A DNA stretch of 53,934 bases from an uncultured Bacteroidales bacterium (GCA_947302175.1 CAMYVB010000012.1:1-53934); one strand, 5' to 3'; positions 1 through 8,097 are shown, counted from the first letter of the stretch. Notes: generated by a model from the letters alone, not told the origin. Numbers and translations: made by a program.

Positions 1-160
1 TACCGCCTTTGAAGATGAAGGGGCAGCCGGACCGGACGAGGGATTCCAGTAGGGAGAGGGCGCGGATGGCCTTCTCTACAAGGGGTGTGTCGGATACTCC
101 GGGGATATGCTGCTTTGCCCGCTCAATCCATTCCAGGCTTCTGCTTCTGGGGTCAATCAT
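1..160 (-). CDS. AbiEii-type nucleotidyltransferase toxin, 5' fragment cut by the window edge
   Basis: The minus strand reads from an ATG at 158-160 to the left edge, giving about 53 residues that begin MIDPRSRSLEWIERAKQHI and end in FIFKGG. FKGGT is the conserved block that opens the nucleotidyltransferase fold of the AbiEii/AbiGii toxin family, in which the toxin transfers nucleotides to an RNA or protein target to stop phage growth. The start codon lies inside the 3' end of the upstream antitoxin gene (8-base overlap), the usual translational coupling of AbiE pairs. The catalytic residues beyond FKGG are outside the window, so I cannot say whether the toxin is intact. Confidence 0.8.
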   Translation of the reverse strand, partial: MIDPRSRSLEWIERAKQHIPGVSDTPLVEKAIRALSLLESLVRSGCPFIFKGG

Positions 161-890
161 GGTTGATGTTGGTTGTACGGTCTATCAGTTGCTGTATTTT
201 GTCCAGGCACCCGCGGCGCTGGGCGTAGCGGAGCAGGCGCGGGCGGGAGATGTCGTAAGTGGTGAGGGCTTCCCGGTAAACCCGGCTGAGTTCGCTGCCT
301 TGGAGGAAGTCGAATTCCGGGTTGAGGACGATGTCTACCAGCATTTTCTCCATCTGCGGGACGGGGACGCCTTCGAAGCTGTCCAGCGGGGATTCGGTGG
401 TGAGAGTATGCAGGACGATGCAGCCTGAGGTGCTGCCGAACTTGAAGAACTCTTCCCGGGTAGGATTGGGAAGGACCGGCAGGCTTGGATATTTCTCCCG
501 GAGGGCGTCCGGGAAGGACTCTTGCAGAAAACGTTCTACGTCCACGATGACCATATTGATATTGGGCACGTGGAGCATGAAGGGAATGACGCTGGAGGCG
601 TCCCAGATGCAGAAATCGGCCAGCGGGTAGCGTTGCCGGAGGTATGCGCCCATCTCCTGGGTCTGCGGCTTCAAGGTGAGGAAGTACCGGGGCTTGGACT
701 CTGTGCCGAGCTGATATGCGCCCCATCCGGCCTTGGCGAGCCGACCGGATGCGACCAGGCGTTCCAGTTGCTTCTGCAGACTGGTATCAGCCGCTCCGGA
801 GGCATTGGACAGCCAGGCGGCAAGGTCCTTCTTCTTGAAAGGCCCCTGTTGCAGGGTAGCGTATTGTATGATGCGTTCCGTTGTGGTCAT
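153..890 (-). CDS. AbiEi-type antitoxin / transcriptional regulator
   Basis: A 245-residue protein. Residues 1-60 look like a winged helix (RIIQYATLQQGPFKKKDLAAW, then LQKQLERLVASGRLAKAGWG), the DNA-binding part that in AbiEi antitoxins represses the operon. The rest, with the segments FCIWDASSVIPFMLH and FGSTSGCIVLHTLTTESPL, is the antitoxin body known from the family. The gene overlaps the toxin gene by 8 bases and has its own promoter-like TATTTTTG at 910-917. Known role of the family: neutralise the AbiEii toxin and autoregulate. The assignment rests on both genes together; the antitoxin family is diverse, so the exact subfamily is uncertain. Confidence 0.75.
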   Translation of the reverse strand: MTTTERIIQYATLQQGPFKKKDLAAWLSNASGAADTSLQKQLERLVASGRLAKAGWGAYQLGTESKPRYFLTLKPQTQEMGAYLRQRYPLADFCIWDASSVIPFMLHVPNINMVIVDVERFLQESFPDALREKYPSLPVLPNPTREEFFKFGSTSGCIVLHTLTTESPLDSFEGVPVPQMEKMLVDIVLNPEFDFLQGSELSRVYREALTTYDISRPRLLRYAQRRGCLDKIQQLIDRTTNINHD

Positions 891-909
891 CGTTCACATA
901 ATCACGGGA

Positions 910-917
910 CAAAAATA
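910..917 (-). promoter_or_regulatory. -7 promoter element TATTTTTG for the AbiE pair
   Basis: Read on the minus strand, TATTTTTG matches the Bacteroidetes -7 consensus TANNTTTG and ends 19 bases before the antitoxin start codon. I see no clear -33 partner. Confidence 0.5.
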
Positions 918-979
918 AGACATTTTTGGCAGCAAACAAATATTTCTGCCGAAAAAGTCTCACTTTTTTACGATGGCCC

Positions 980-1158
980 GTCCCACTTTCCGTCCCAGTT
1001 TAAAGTTCGGTTGATGCACTGAGAACAAAGACCACCAATCATCCAATAGAGTATAGAAGACTATACTCAAAAACGACCATACAACGCCCTCCGCAGGCTA
1101 TTTTTGTATAGCCCGATATACGGTAGTTTTCTTCAAAAAGTGGGATGGAAAGTGGGAC
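980..1158. repeat. Inverted-repeat-bounded element in the gap next to the AbiE genes
   Basis: The 345-base gap 891-1235 has no convincing gene. It is bounded by arms GTCCCACTTTCCGTCCCA (980-997) and TGGGATGGAAAGTGGGAC (1141-1158), which pair at 17 of 18 positions. Each arm is itself an imperfect tandem of a GTCCCA-containing 12-mer. Inside lies a perfect hairpin GAGTATAG-AAGA-CTATACTC (1049-1068) and a smaller one, GTATAGCCCGATATAC, at about 1107-1122. Such arms resemble recombinase or transposase binding sites, but no such enzyme gene is in view, so this could be a relic or a non-autonomous element. Confidence 0.55.
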
Positions 1159-1168
1159 GGAAAAAGAA

Positions 1169-1191
1169 AACCCGCTGACACTCAGCGGGTT
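1169..1191 (-). terminator. Intrinsic terminator hairpin, minus strand
   Basis: AACCCGCTGA (1169-1178) pairs perfectly with TCAGCGGGTT (1182-1191) around a 3-base loop. Reading leftward, the stem is followed by TTTCTTTTT. It is about 180 bases past the stop of the minus-strand phosphodiesterase gene, with an XRE fragment between, so it either ends that transcript or belonged to a lost gene. Confidence 0.65.
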
Positions 1192-1235
1192 ACTGTGGTG
1201 CTGGGAAAAACATTTTTCGAAGAAAAAGGGGAGGA

Positions 1236-1520
1236 ATGCTCAAAAAAATAGGAATGACCAAGAGTGAGTTCGGTAGGAGGATGGGCGTTAGAAAGCAAAA
1301 TGTCAATGCTCTATTTAGGACAAAGAATCTTGAAACTATCTATAAAGTGTCTACTATTTTAGAAGTGCCGTTTATAATGCTAATTCTTTTACGGGAAGGG
1401 GCCTTCCGCGCCAGAAGTCGGGAATGCTCAGGCCCAGGATATCGGCCATGGTGGCGGCAGCATCGTACTGCATTACGAGTCCGGGGATTTCATACCCCTT
1501 ACGGATGCCGGGGCCGCTGA
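1236..1520 (+). pseudogene. Truncated XRE-type helix-turn-helix regulator
   Basis: The first 45-50 residues (MTKSEFGRRMGVRKQNVNAL, then LETIYKVSTILEVPF) are a clear XRE/Cro helix-turn-helix of a type common in Bacteroidales. After about position 1385 the frame enters the antisense of the phosphodiesterase gene, turns GC-rich and becomes low-complexity (RARSRECSGPGYRPWWRQH), so its natural C-terminus is gone. AGGGGAGG lies directly before the ATG. The AT-rich head compared with the GC-rich tail shows the junction. It is most likely the remnant of a transferred regulator joined to the end of the neighbouring gene; expression is unknown. Confidence 0.55.
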
Positions 1521-2262
1521 TAATCAGGGGGGCTTCCATCTCTTCGAGGCTCAGATTTCCGTGTCCTCTGCCCACTCCGCCGTGGTCTGAAACGATTACA
1601 ATGACCGTTTCCTCGTACATACCGGCCTGCTTGAGCGCATCAATGATTTCGCCGATGTAAGTATCCAGTTCTTCAACCTTGGCCGAATACTCCGGCGAGC
1701 CAAAGCCTGAAGTATGACCGTCGTGGTCCGGGGAATCGTAGTCGATATAGAGAAGGTCCGGTTTTTCGGTCGTGAGGCATTCGATGACGTCCTGAGTCGT
1801 AATGGCGTTGTCCACCTTGCCCTTGTAGGTGCTGCGGAGGGCGTCGAATGCGACGGTGTCGAGGCAATACTTTATGCCTCCCCATTCGTACAGGCCGATA
1901 ATCTTGGACTTGGGGCGCTGGTCCCGGCAAAGGGTGAATACCGTGGGTGGGAAACCGCTTTCCGTAACGTACGGGCATGGATACTCCGGGCCTTGCGAGT
2001 TCCAGTGGATATAACCGTGGAGCTCGGTGGGAAGGCCGTTGAACATGGATGCCCAGTTAATGGCGCTGGAAGAAGGGTTGACTGAGCGCTTATGCATAGT
2101 GTAACTACCCTCGGCCATCAGGGAGCGCATGACGGGGATGTCCAGGCTGTCCAAATAGGCCGAGCCAAGGCCGTCCAGGCCAATAATCACCATACGGGGC
2201 GCTTTAGTTGTGCAGGAGAAAAGGCAGAATGCTGCCGCAAGGAGGATAAGGATTCTTTTCAT
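1372..2262 (-). CDS. Lipoprotein type I phosphodiesterase / nucleotide pyrophosphatase-like (alkaline phosphatase superfamily)
   Basis: A 296-residue protein with a lipoprotein signal (MKRILILLAAAFCLFSC, lipid-anchored Cys17). The metal site is recognisable: GLDG at 28-31, a Ser-rich nucleophile region PSSSAINW at 63-70, DYDSPDHDGH at 174-183 and SDHGG at 225-229, in the order of the nucleotide pyrophosphatase/phosphodiesterase family. It is shorter than the roughly 400-residue family average, so it may be a compact variant. The substrate is not predictable. It is divergent from metY and its promoter motif (2267-2274) is only four bases from the ATG, so the mRNA should be leaderless. The stop falls at 1372-1374, at the junction with the XRE remnant. 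Confidence 0.8.
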   Translation of the reverse strand: MKRILILLAAAFCLFSCTTKAPRMVIIGLDGLGSAYLDSLDIPVMRSLMAEGSYTMHKRSVNPSSSAINWASMFNGLPTELHGYIHWNSQGPEYPCPYVTESGFPPTVFTLCRDQRPKSKIIGLYEWGGIKYCLDTVAFDALRSTYKGKVDNAITTQDVIECLTTEKPDLLYIDYDSPDHDGHTSGFGSPEYSAKVEELDTYIGEIIDALKQAGMYEETVIVIVSDHGGVGRGHGNLSLEEMEAPLIISGPGIRKGYEIPGLVMQYDAAATMADILGLSIPDFWRGRPLPVKELAL

Positions 2263-2266
2263 AGGA

Positions 2267-2274
2267 CAAATATA
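2267..2274 (-). promoter_or_regulatory. -7 element TATATTTG, leaderless promoter of the phosphodiesterase gene
   Basis: TATATTTG on the minus strand ends 4 bases before the ATG at 2262. Transcription normally begins a few bases past this motif in Bacteroidetes, so the transcript would start at or next to the start codon. Confidence 0.6.
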
Positions 2275-2310
2275 TGCAAAATAGAGGGAAGAAATGGAAT
2301 ACTTTTTCAG

Positions 2311-2318
2311 TATATTTG
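2311..2318 (+). promoter_or_regulatory. -7 element TATATTTG of the metY operon
   Basis: An exact TANNTTTG match 27 bases before the chosen metY ATG. The leader is too short for a SAM riboswitch, and I see none. Confidence 0.65.
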
Positions 2319-2345
2319 CGTTTCGTTAGAAAACAAGAAAAAAAG

Positions 2346-3638
2346 ATGAGCAGAAAGTTGAGCATTGGCACAAAGTGCGTGCACGAGGGCTACAAGCCCG
2401 GTAACGGCGAGCCCAGGCAGATGCCTATAGTGCAGAGTACCACATTCAAATATGACGATTCAGACGCCATGGGGCGTCTTTTCGACCTTGAGGACGCAGG
2501 ATATTTCTATACACGCCTCCAGAACCCCACGAACGATATGGTTGCCGCAAGGCTGTGCGCCCTTGAAGGGGGAGTGGCCGGCATGCTCACTTCGTCCGGC
2601 CAGGCTGCTAACTTCTTCGCCTGCTTCAATATTTGCACCGCCGGCGACCATATGATCAGCACCGCCGGCATATACGGCGGCACTTTCAACCTCTTCAACG
2701 CCACCTTCCGCAAAATGGGCATCGACGTCACTTTCGTCGACCAGAATTGCAGCGAAGAGGAGCTTAACGCCCTCTTCAAACCCAATACCAAGCTCGTTTT
2801 CGGAGAGACCCTGTCCAATCCTGCGGTAAGGGTGCTCGACATCGAGAAATTCGCCCGCGTGGCTCATGCCCACGGAGTGCCGCTCATAGTGGATAATACC
2901 TTCCCCACGCCCGTAAAATGCCGTCCCTTCGAGTTCGGCGCCGACATAGTGACCCATTCCACCACCAAATATATCGACGGCCATGGGACCTCGGTCGGCG
3001 GCGCCATTATCGACAGCGGCAACTTCGACTGGCAGGCCCACGCAGATAAGTTCCCCGGCCTTTGCGAACCCGACCCCACCTACCACGGCCTCGTGTACAC
3101 CGAAAAGTTCGGCAAAGCTGCCTACATCACCAAGGCAACTAGCCAGCTGATGCGCGACTATGGCGCCATCCAGAGCCCCCAGAACGCGTTCTACCTCAAT
3201 CTCGGCCTTCAGACCCTGCATTTAAGGATGGATCGCGTCAGCGCTTCCGGCCTCAAGGTTGCGCAGTTCCTTAAGAGCCACCCCATGGTGGATTGGATAC
3301 TCTATCCCGGTCTTGAAGACGATTCCGACTACGCCCTGGCGCAGAAGTACCTTCCCGACGGCTGCTGCGGCGTAATGGCCTTCGGGCTCAAGGGCGGAAG
3401 GGAGAATTTCATCCGCTTCATGGATTCCCTAAAGCTCGTTACTATCGAGACCCACGTTGCTGACTGCTACAGCTGCATACTCCATCCCGCATCGCACACC
3501 CACCGCCAGCTTACCGACGAGCAGCTGCGCGATGCCGGCATAGACCCTTCGTTAATGCGTCTTAGCATAGGCCTGGAGGATTCTCAGGACCTTATTGCGG
3601 ACATTTCCGAAGCCCTTGACTGCGCTTTCTCATGCTAG
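2346..3638 (+). CDS. metY: O-acetylhomoserine sulfhydrylase (aminocarboxypropyltransferase)
   Basis: PLP enzyme that joins O-acetylhomoserine with sulfide (or methanethiol) to make homocysteine (or methionine) in the cytosol. The 430-residue product, from the ATG at 2346 (MSRKLSIGTKCVHEGYKPG), has the family signatures: QSTTFKYDD near residue 30, the YTRLQNPTND block, SSGQAA, and THSTTKYIDGHG, which holds the PLP lysine. An upstream in-frame start at 2274 would lie inside the promoter and is rejected. The gene overlaps metX by 7 bases, so the two successive steps of methionine synthesis are translated together. Length and motifs are normal. Confidence 0.93.
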   Translation: MSRKLSIGTKCVHEGYKPGNGEPRQMPIVQSTTFKYDDSDAMGRLFDLEDAGYFYTRLQNPTNDMVAARLCALEGGVAGMLTSSGQAANFFACFNICTAGDHMISTAGIYGGTFNLFNATFRKMGIDVTFVDQNCSEEELNALFKPNTKLVFGETLSNPAVRVLDIEKFARVAHAHGVPLIVDNTFPTPVKCRPFEFGADIVTHSTTKYIDGHGTSVGGAIIDSGNFDWQAHADKFPGLCEPDPTYHGLVYTEKFGKAAYITKATSQLMRDYGAIQSPQNAFYLNLGLQTLHLRMDRVSASGLKVAQFLKSHPMVDWILYPGLEDDSDYALAQKYLPDGCCGVMAFGLKGGRENFIRFMDSLKLVTIETHVADCYSCILHPASHTHRQLTDEQLRDAGIDPSLMRLSIGLEDSQDLIADISEALDCAFSC

Positions 3639-4654
3639 CCCATAAGCTCAAAATTGATACCCCTTTTATCTTTGAGGACGGCTCGGTGCTGCCTTCGCTG
3701 GAGGTGGCGTACCACACTTCGCCCCATGAGCGCCGCTCCGGCGAAAAGGTTATTTGGATCTGCCATGCCCTGACTGCAAACTCGGACGCTGAGGACTGGT
3801 GGCCCCAGCTTGTGGGCCCCGGGAAATTGTTCGACACAGATCGCTACTTTATTGTTTGCGTCAACATGCTCGGCTCGCCCTACGGTTCTTCTTCGCCTGC
3901 GAGTATCAATCCTGCGACGGGGAAACCCTACCTGCTGGATTTCCCCGGAGTGACGGTGCGCGATATGGTTCGTGGCATAATTGAAGTGCGCAAGGCTCTT
4001 GGAATAGAGAAGGTGGATTTCCTGGTGGGCTCGTCGATAGGCGGTTTCCAGGCGCTCGAATGGGCGGTCATGGAGCCTGAGGTGATTTTGAGGGCGGCTT
4101 TTATGGCCACGACCGCACGCGTTTCGGCCTATCTTACCGCCTATCAGGAGCTTCAGAGAATGGCTCTGGATGCAGACCCTACGTTCAGGCAAGCCGCTTC
4201 CCTGGAGGGCGGAAAGGAAGGGATGAAGTGCGCCCGCAGCATTGCCGTGCTTTCATACCGCGCCAATGCCGGTTATGTTGCCACTCAGAGCGAGCAGGAT
4301 CCCGATACGCTTTTCGCTTCGAGGGCTTGCTCATACCAGCGCTATCAGGGTGAGAAATTTGCCCGTCGTTTCGACGCCTATTGCTACTATACGCTATCAC
4401 GCAGCGTCGATAGCCAGAACCTCGGGCGCGGTCGCGGTGGGGTCGAGGCTGCTCTCAGGCTCATAAAGGCTAAGTCGATAGTGGTGTCGGTGGACAGCGA
4501 TTGCATTTTCCCTCCCTGCCAGGTGGAGGAGTGGGCGCCCATGATTAAGGGAGCTACGTACCACAAGATTACTTCGCTTTTCGGGCATGACGGTTTTTTG
4601 CTCGAGTCTTCCCAGCTCACGGATTTGCTTAAACCCATCATAGATGAACTCTAG
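3632..4654 (+). CDS. metX: Homoserine O-acetyltransferase
   Basis: Alpha/beta-hydrolase-fold acyltransferase that activates homoserine with acetyl-CoA and so supplies the substrate of MetY encoded just upstream. The 340-residue product has the oxyanion region CHALTANSDAEDWW, the nucleophile elbow GSSIGG (133-138, Ser135; many MetX have GGSMGG), the lid region, and the C-terminal HDGFLLE with catalytic His319. The closely related succinyltransferases cannot be fully excluded by eye, but pairing with metY favours acetyl transfer. The 3' end overlaps the next gene by 11 bases, which points to one mRNA for methionine synthesis and an unrelated esterase. Confidence 0.9.
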   Translation: MLAHKLKIDTPFIFEDGSVLPSLEVAYHTSPHERRSGEKVIWICHALTANSDAEDWWPQLVGPGKLFDTDRYFIVCVNMLGSPYGSSSPASINPATGKPYLLDFPGVTVRDMVRGIIEVRKALGIEKVDFLVGSSIGGFQALEWAVMEPEVILRAAFMATTARVSAYLTAYQELQRMALDADPTFRQAASLEGGKEGMKCARSIAVLSYRANAGYVATQSEQDPDTLFASRACSYQRYQGEKFARRFDAYCYYTLSRSVDSQNLGRGRGGVEAALRLIKAKSIVVSVDSDCIFPPCQVEEWAPMIKGATYHKITSLFGHDGFLLESSQLTDLLKPIIDEL

Positions 4655-5939
4655 GATAGTCACAGCCGCGCTTTTGCTTGCGCTTTTGCTGCCTTGCGCC
4701 GGTCTTTTGGGGCAGGAGACCAATTTCGTGGAGGCGAAGGTGCCTGCGTTTTCGCTGCCCGATCCTTTGGTCACTTTTTCGGGCAAGCGCCTTCGTAGCG
4801 TCCGCGCCTGGGAGAAGGACAGGAGGGGGGAGATACTCGAAGTTTTCTCTCAGGAAATGTACGGACATGTGCCGCAGCGCCCTGAGGGAGAGCATTTTGA
4901 GACTCTCAGCGAGGAAGTCGTTTATGACGGGCTCGGCCTCAGGAAGCTTGTGCGCATATATCTCGATGAAAGAGGCGAGCATTGGTTTGATGCCCTTGTG
5001 CATATCCCCCGTGGAATGGGCGCAGTGCCGTTTTTTGCAGGGCTGAATTTCAAAGGGAATGACGCCACGCTCGATGAACGAGCTTCGTCGCGCTGGCCCT
5101 ATCAGATGATACTTGGTGCCGGCATTGGCGTCGTTACCGCCTGGAGAGACTCCGTCGAGCCTGACGGAAGCGCTTCCGTCGTGCCGCATTCTGATGATTT
5201 TTGCAAAGACGGTGGCGTAAGGGCCTGGTTCAATAAGGGCGGTGATTGGGGAGCCATTTCCGCCTGGGCCTGGGGCCTTAGCCGCATAATGGATTATCTT
5301 GAGACTGAGCCGCTTGCCGACGAAAGCAAGGTTGCCGTGATAGGCCATTCCAGGCTTGGAAAAGCTGCCCTTTGGGCCGGAGCTAATGACAAGCGTTTCG
5401 CCCTTGTAGTTTCCAATAATTCGGGCTGCTGCGGTGCTGCGATTTCAAGAAGGGTCTTTGGCGAGAATTTCGAGAGAATCTCTTCGGTTTTTCCGCACTG
5501 GTTCTCTCCGGAGTTCATGAAGTACAAGAATCGCGAGGCTGATTTTCCGCTCGACCAGAACTGCCTTGCCGCACTTATTGCTCCACGGCCGCTGTATATC
5601 GCCTCGTCGAGCCGCGACGGCTGGGCCGACCCCAAGGGCGAATGGATGTGCGCATCTTCTCTCACCCCGGTTTATTCCCTTTACAGGCTTCCGGCTTTGA
5701 AAGCGGAGGATAATAGTTTTTCTTCTTATCCTTTCACCCCGGAGTCCGACTATCCCAACCCCGAGGTGCTTCAATTACCCGTTCAGGGTACTCCCGTCTC
5801 TGAAGCGCAGATGCCTCCGCTCGATACACCCGTCGCCGGCGGCAGCGTAGCCTACCATGTTAAAAACGGCAAGCACGGCATCACCGCCTTCGACTGGGCG
5901 CAGTACCTGCGCTTCGCCTCCCGCCATTTTTCACGCTAA
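4644..5939 (+). CDS. Secreted carbohydrate esterase, family CE15-like (glucuronoyl esterase)
   Basis: A 431-residue exported alpha/beta hydrolase (signal peptide about residues 1-23, cleavage near LLGQ). The motif GHSRLGK (234-240, nucleophile Ser236) is characteristic of bacterial CE15 enzymes, which split ester bonds between glucuronic acid on xylan and lignin alcohols. The catalytic histidine is probably His411 in KNGKHGITAFDW, and WWG/DWG-like aromatic sites follow DWGAISAW. The start codon lies inside metX (11-base overlap), and the gene is followed 12 bases later by an SGNH esterase, so the two secreted esterases may work together on acylated plant polymers. Substrate inferred from the family only. 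Confidence 0.8.
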   Translation: MNSRIVTAALLLALLLPCAGLLGQETNFVEAKVPAFSLPDPLVTFSGKRLRSVRAWEKDRRGEILEVFSQEMYGHVPQRPEGEHFETLSEEVVYDGLGLRKLVRIYLDERGEHWFDALVHIPRGMGAVPFFAGLNFKGNDATLDERASSRWPYQMILGAGIGVVTAWRDSVEPDGSASVVPHSDDFCKDGGVRAWFNKGGDWGAISAWAWGLSRIMDYLETEPLADESKVAVIGHSRLGKAALWAGANDKRFALVVSNNSGCCGAAISRRVFGENFERISSVFPHWFSPEFMKYKNREADFPLDQNCLAALIAPRPLYIASSSRDGWADPKGEWMCASSLTPVYSLYRLPALKAEDNSFSSYPFTPESDYPNPEVLQLPVQGTPVSEAQMPPLDTPVAGGSVAYHVKNGKHGITAFDWAQYLRFASRHFSR

Positions 5940-5951
5940 ATAATAACCATC

Positions 5952-6638
5952 ATGAAAAAGCTGACAAGCATACTCATTCTCAGTCTAGCCTTCGTTTTTA
6001 CTCTCGGCGCTCAGAACAAGCTCCCGGACAAGGACTGGGCCAATTTCGGACGTTACAAAAACGCTAACGAACAAGTCTCAACGCGTCCCGTAGCCGTTTT
6101 GATGGGCGATTCTATCACCGACGGCTGGGCCCGTATGGACAGCACCTTCTTCGAGACCTACAATCTCGTCGGACGCGGCATTAGCGGCCAGGTGACTTCC
6201 CATATGCTGGTGCGTTTCCGCAGGGACGTCGTGGACCTTCATCCCAAGTATGTCGTGATTCTTGCAGGTATCAACGATATAGCCCGCAACAACGGCAAGA
6301 TCGAGCTGGAGAATACCATGGGCAATATCATTTCCATGTGCGAAATCGCCAAGGCCAACAAGATTAAGCCCGTTCTCTGCACGATGGTCCCCGCCGACCA
6401 TATTCAGTGGCGCCCGGCTTTGACTGACGCTAAGGATCAGGTCGCTGCCCTGAACGCCCTGATTAAGGACTATGCGGCGAAGAACCACCTCAAGGTGGTG
6501 GATTACACCGCCCTTATGGCCGACGAGACAGGCGGCACCCGCAAGGATCTCTCCAACGATTCTGTCCATCCCACCCTTGATGGCTACAAGCTCATGGAAG
6601 CCGAGCTCCTCCGAGTCCTCGGCATCAAAGCCAAATAG
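5952..6638 (+). CDS. Secreted SGNH/GDSL-type esterase
   Basis: A 228-residue protein with a signal peptide (MKKLTSILILSLAFVFTLGA). The SGNH blocks are all present: block I MGDSITDGW (nucleophile Ser54), the Gly block GRGISGQ, block III AGINDIARN, and block V with Asp203 and His206 in NDSVHPTLDGY. These hydrolases remove acetyl or other acyl groups from sugars or lipids outside the cytoplasm. Together with the upstream CE15-like enzyme it suggests deacylation of plant polysaccharide; platelet-activating-factor acetylhydrolase-like annotations for this family do not define a substrate. Confidence 0.85.
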   Translation: MKKLTSILILSLAFVFTLGAQNKLPDKDWANFGRYKNANEQVSTRPVAVLMGDSITDGWARMDSTFFETYNLVGRGISGQVTSHMLVRFRRDVVDLHPKYVVILAGINDIARNNGKIELENTMGNIISMCEIAKANKIKPVLCTMVPADHIQWRPALTDAKDQVAALNALIKDYAAKNHLKVVDYTALMADETGGTRKDLSNDSVHPTLDGYKLMEAELLRVLGIKAK

Positions 6639-6672
6639 CTGAAACAGTCATTGTTCATATTTGTATTCCGTC

Positions 6673-7827
6673 ATGAATATTATAACTAGATATTTACGGA
6701 GCATTGTCTATCTTGAGGGTGACATTGACCGGGCGAAGGCGGCAGCTACAATTAAAAAGAATATCGCTTTCCGCGGGCCGAATGTTATAATATTGGCTTG
6801 CGCAATAATCATCGCCTCAGTCGGCTTGAATGTCAACTCGATTCCGGTCATCATCGGCGCAATGCTCATATCGCCCGTGATGGGCCCTACCATAGGGTTC
6901 GGTCTGGGTCTTGGTACCAACGACACAGAACTTCTGAAGAATTCGGCCAAGAATTTCTTCGTCATGGTGACCATAAGCATCATCGTGGCTTGTTTGTTTT
7001 TCCTGATATCTCCGCTCAGGCTGAGCAACCCTACGGAATTGCTGGCCCGTACCCGTCCAACTATCTACGACGTTCTTATTGCTTTGTTCGGCGGTACTGC
7101 CGGAATGTTGGAACATGCTCGCAAAGAAAGGGGAAACGTGCTTTCGGGCGTAGCAATTGCCACTGCACTGATGCCGCCTCTTTGCACTGTGGGCTACGGC
7201 ATCGCGACCCTGAAAGTCAATTATATTTTCGGTGCTTTTTATCTCTTTCTGATAAACAGCTTTTTCATCGCCATTGCTTCTTTCGCCGTAGCCAAGTTCC
7301 TTGGATTCGAGAGGGCTGCTACCGATGAATACCATCACCGCCGCAATTCCCGCATAGTGGCCATACTATTGTTTGTCATGACTGTTCCAAGCATCATTTC
7401 GGCGGTCGGAACCATTCGCGACAATAACTTTGCCATAAATGCCGAGCGTTTCGTCGAGAACAACAAGACCATAGGGTCGAGCTATATCTTCGATCACCGG
7501 GTTAACCTGAACGGGCGTACCCAGACTCTTGATATTTATCTGGCCGGAGAAGCGCTTGATGACACTGCCAAGCAGATTCTTCTCAAGAACGCCTACAGCT
7601 ATGACTTGCACAGTGATCAGATCATCTTCCACGATGAGGCTGCCGTACACAATGTCGACAAAAACGAGGTGATTCGCGATCTGAGCGATCACTATTTGCA
7701 GAAAATCCAGGAGCTAAACCGGAAGATTATCGATCTGGAGGTGGAACTGGCGAAGTACAAGGAAGCGGCGAAAGCTGCTGCCGAAGCCGCCGCCGAGCAA
7801 GCTGACAGCCAGACCGACTTAGAATAA
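6673..7827 (+). CDS. DUF389 (TIGR00341-type) integral membrane protein
   Basis: A 384-residue protein from the ATG at 6673; a TTG four codons upstream is in frame but less likely. About six hydrophobic segments lie between residues 30 and 260, with the family blocks IIGAMLISPVMGP, LFGGTAGMLEHAR and GVAIATALMPPLCTVGYG. Residues from about 330 to the end form a charged coiled coil finishing in an Ala/Glu-rich tail. The molecular function of DUF389 proteins is not established. A CATATTTG close to the -7 consensus lies just upstream, so it may be transcribed separately from the esterases. It is followed at once by a long nested hairpin. Confidence 0.85.
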   Translation: MNIITRYLRSIVYLEGDIDRAKAAATIKKNIAFRGPNVIILACAIIIASVGLNVNSIPVIIGAMLISPVMGPTIGFGLGLGTNDTELLKNSAKNFFVMVTISIIVACLFFLISPLRLSNPTELLARTRPTIYDVLIALFGGTAGMLEHARKERGNVLSGVAIATALMPPLCTVGYGIATLKVNYIFGAFYLFLINSFFIAIASFAVAKFLGFERAATDEYHHRRNSRIVAILLFVMTVPSIISAVGTIRDNNFAINAERFVENNKTIGSSYIFDHRVNLNGRTQTLDIYLAGEALDDTAKQILLKNAYSYDLHSDQIIFHDEAAVHNVDKNEVIRDLSDHYLQKIQELNRKIIDLEVELAKYKEAAKAAAEAAAEQADSQTDLE

Positions 7828-7916
7828 AGCAAGGTGCCTGAAGGCTCCGGAGTATAAGTCTGCTGTAACACAGTTACAGCCTGACAAAACTCCTCCGCCT
7901 CCAGGCACCTTGCTTT
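7826..7916. terminator. Large nested hairpin after the DUF389 gene (terminator or structured RNA)
   Basis: The outer arms AAAGCAAGGTGCCTG (7826-7840) and CAGGCACCTTGCTTT (7902-7916) are perfect 15-base complements, and the left arm overlaps the DUF389 stop codon. Inside is a second perfect stem, CTGTAAC-ACA-GTTACAG (7863-7879). There is no long T-run, so a simple terminator is not certain; it could be a processing or stability element, or a palindromic repeat. The rest of the gap, up to 8072, is AT-rich and includes the weaker inverted pair GTTTCTTT (7954-7961) / AAAGAAAC (7982-7989). Confidence 0.65.
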
Positions 7917-8072
7917 ACTTCGTGCTAGAGCTATACTTGATGCAATAATTTCTGTTTCTTTTGATAGAATATATGAATTTTAAAGAAACAAATGTTTGGA
8001 GTTAGTATAATTGCAAATGACGAGTCCGGTAACAATACGTGGCTCAAATATTGGATATTTATATAATTTATC

Positions 8073-8080
8073 TATATTTG
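8073..8080 (+). promoter_or_regulatory. -7 element TATATTTG of the higBA operon
   Basis: An exact consensus match that ends 17 bases before the higB ATG. Overlapping AT-rich near-palindromes just upstream (8047-8072) are a reasonable place for HigA autorepression, but no operator can be proved by eye. Confidence 0.6.
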
Positions 8081-8097
8081 CAAAGAATACTGAAGGC

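Noticed and set aside
2311..2345. SAM riboswitch upstream of metY
   Set aside because: The leader between promoter motif and ATG is only 27 bases, too short for any known SAM aptamer.
8011..8097. N-terminal extension of HigB
   Set aside because: The extra codons lie upstream of and across the promoter, and HigB proteins start at the MRVIAKK position.
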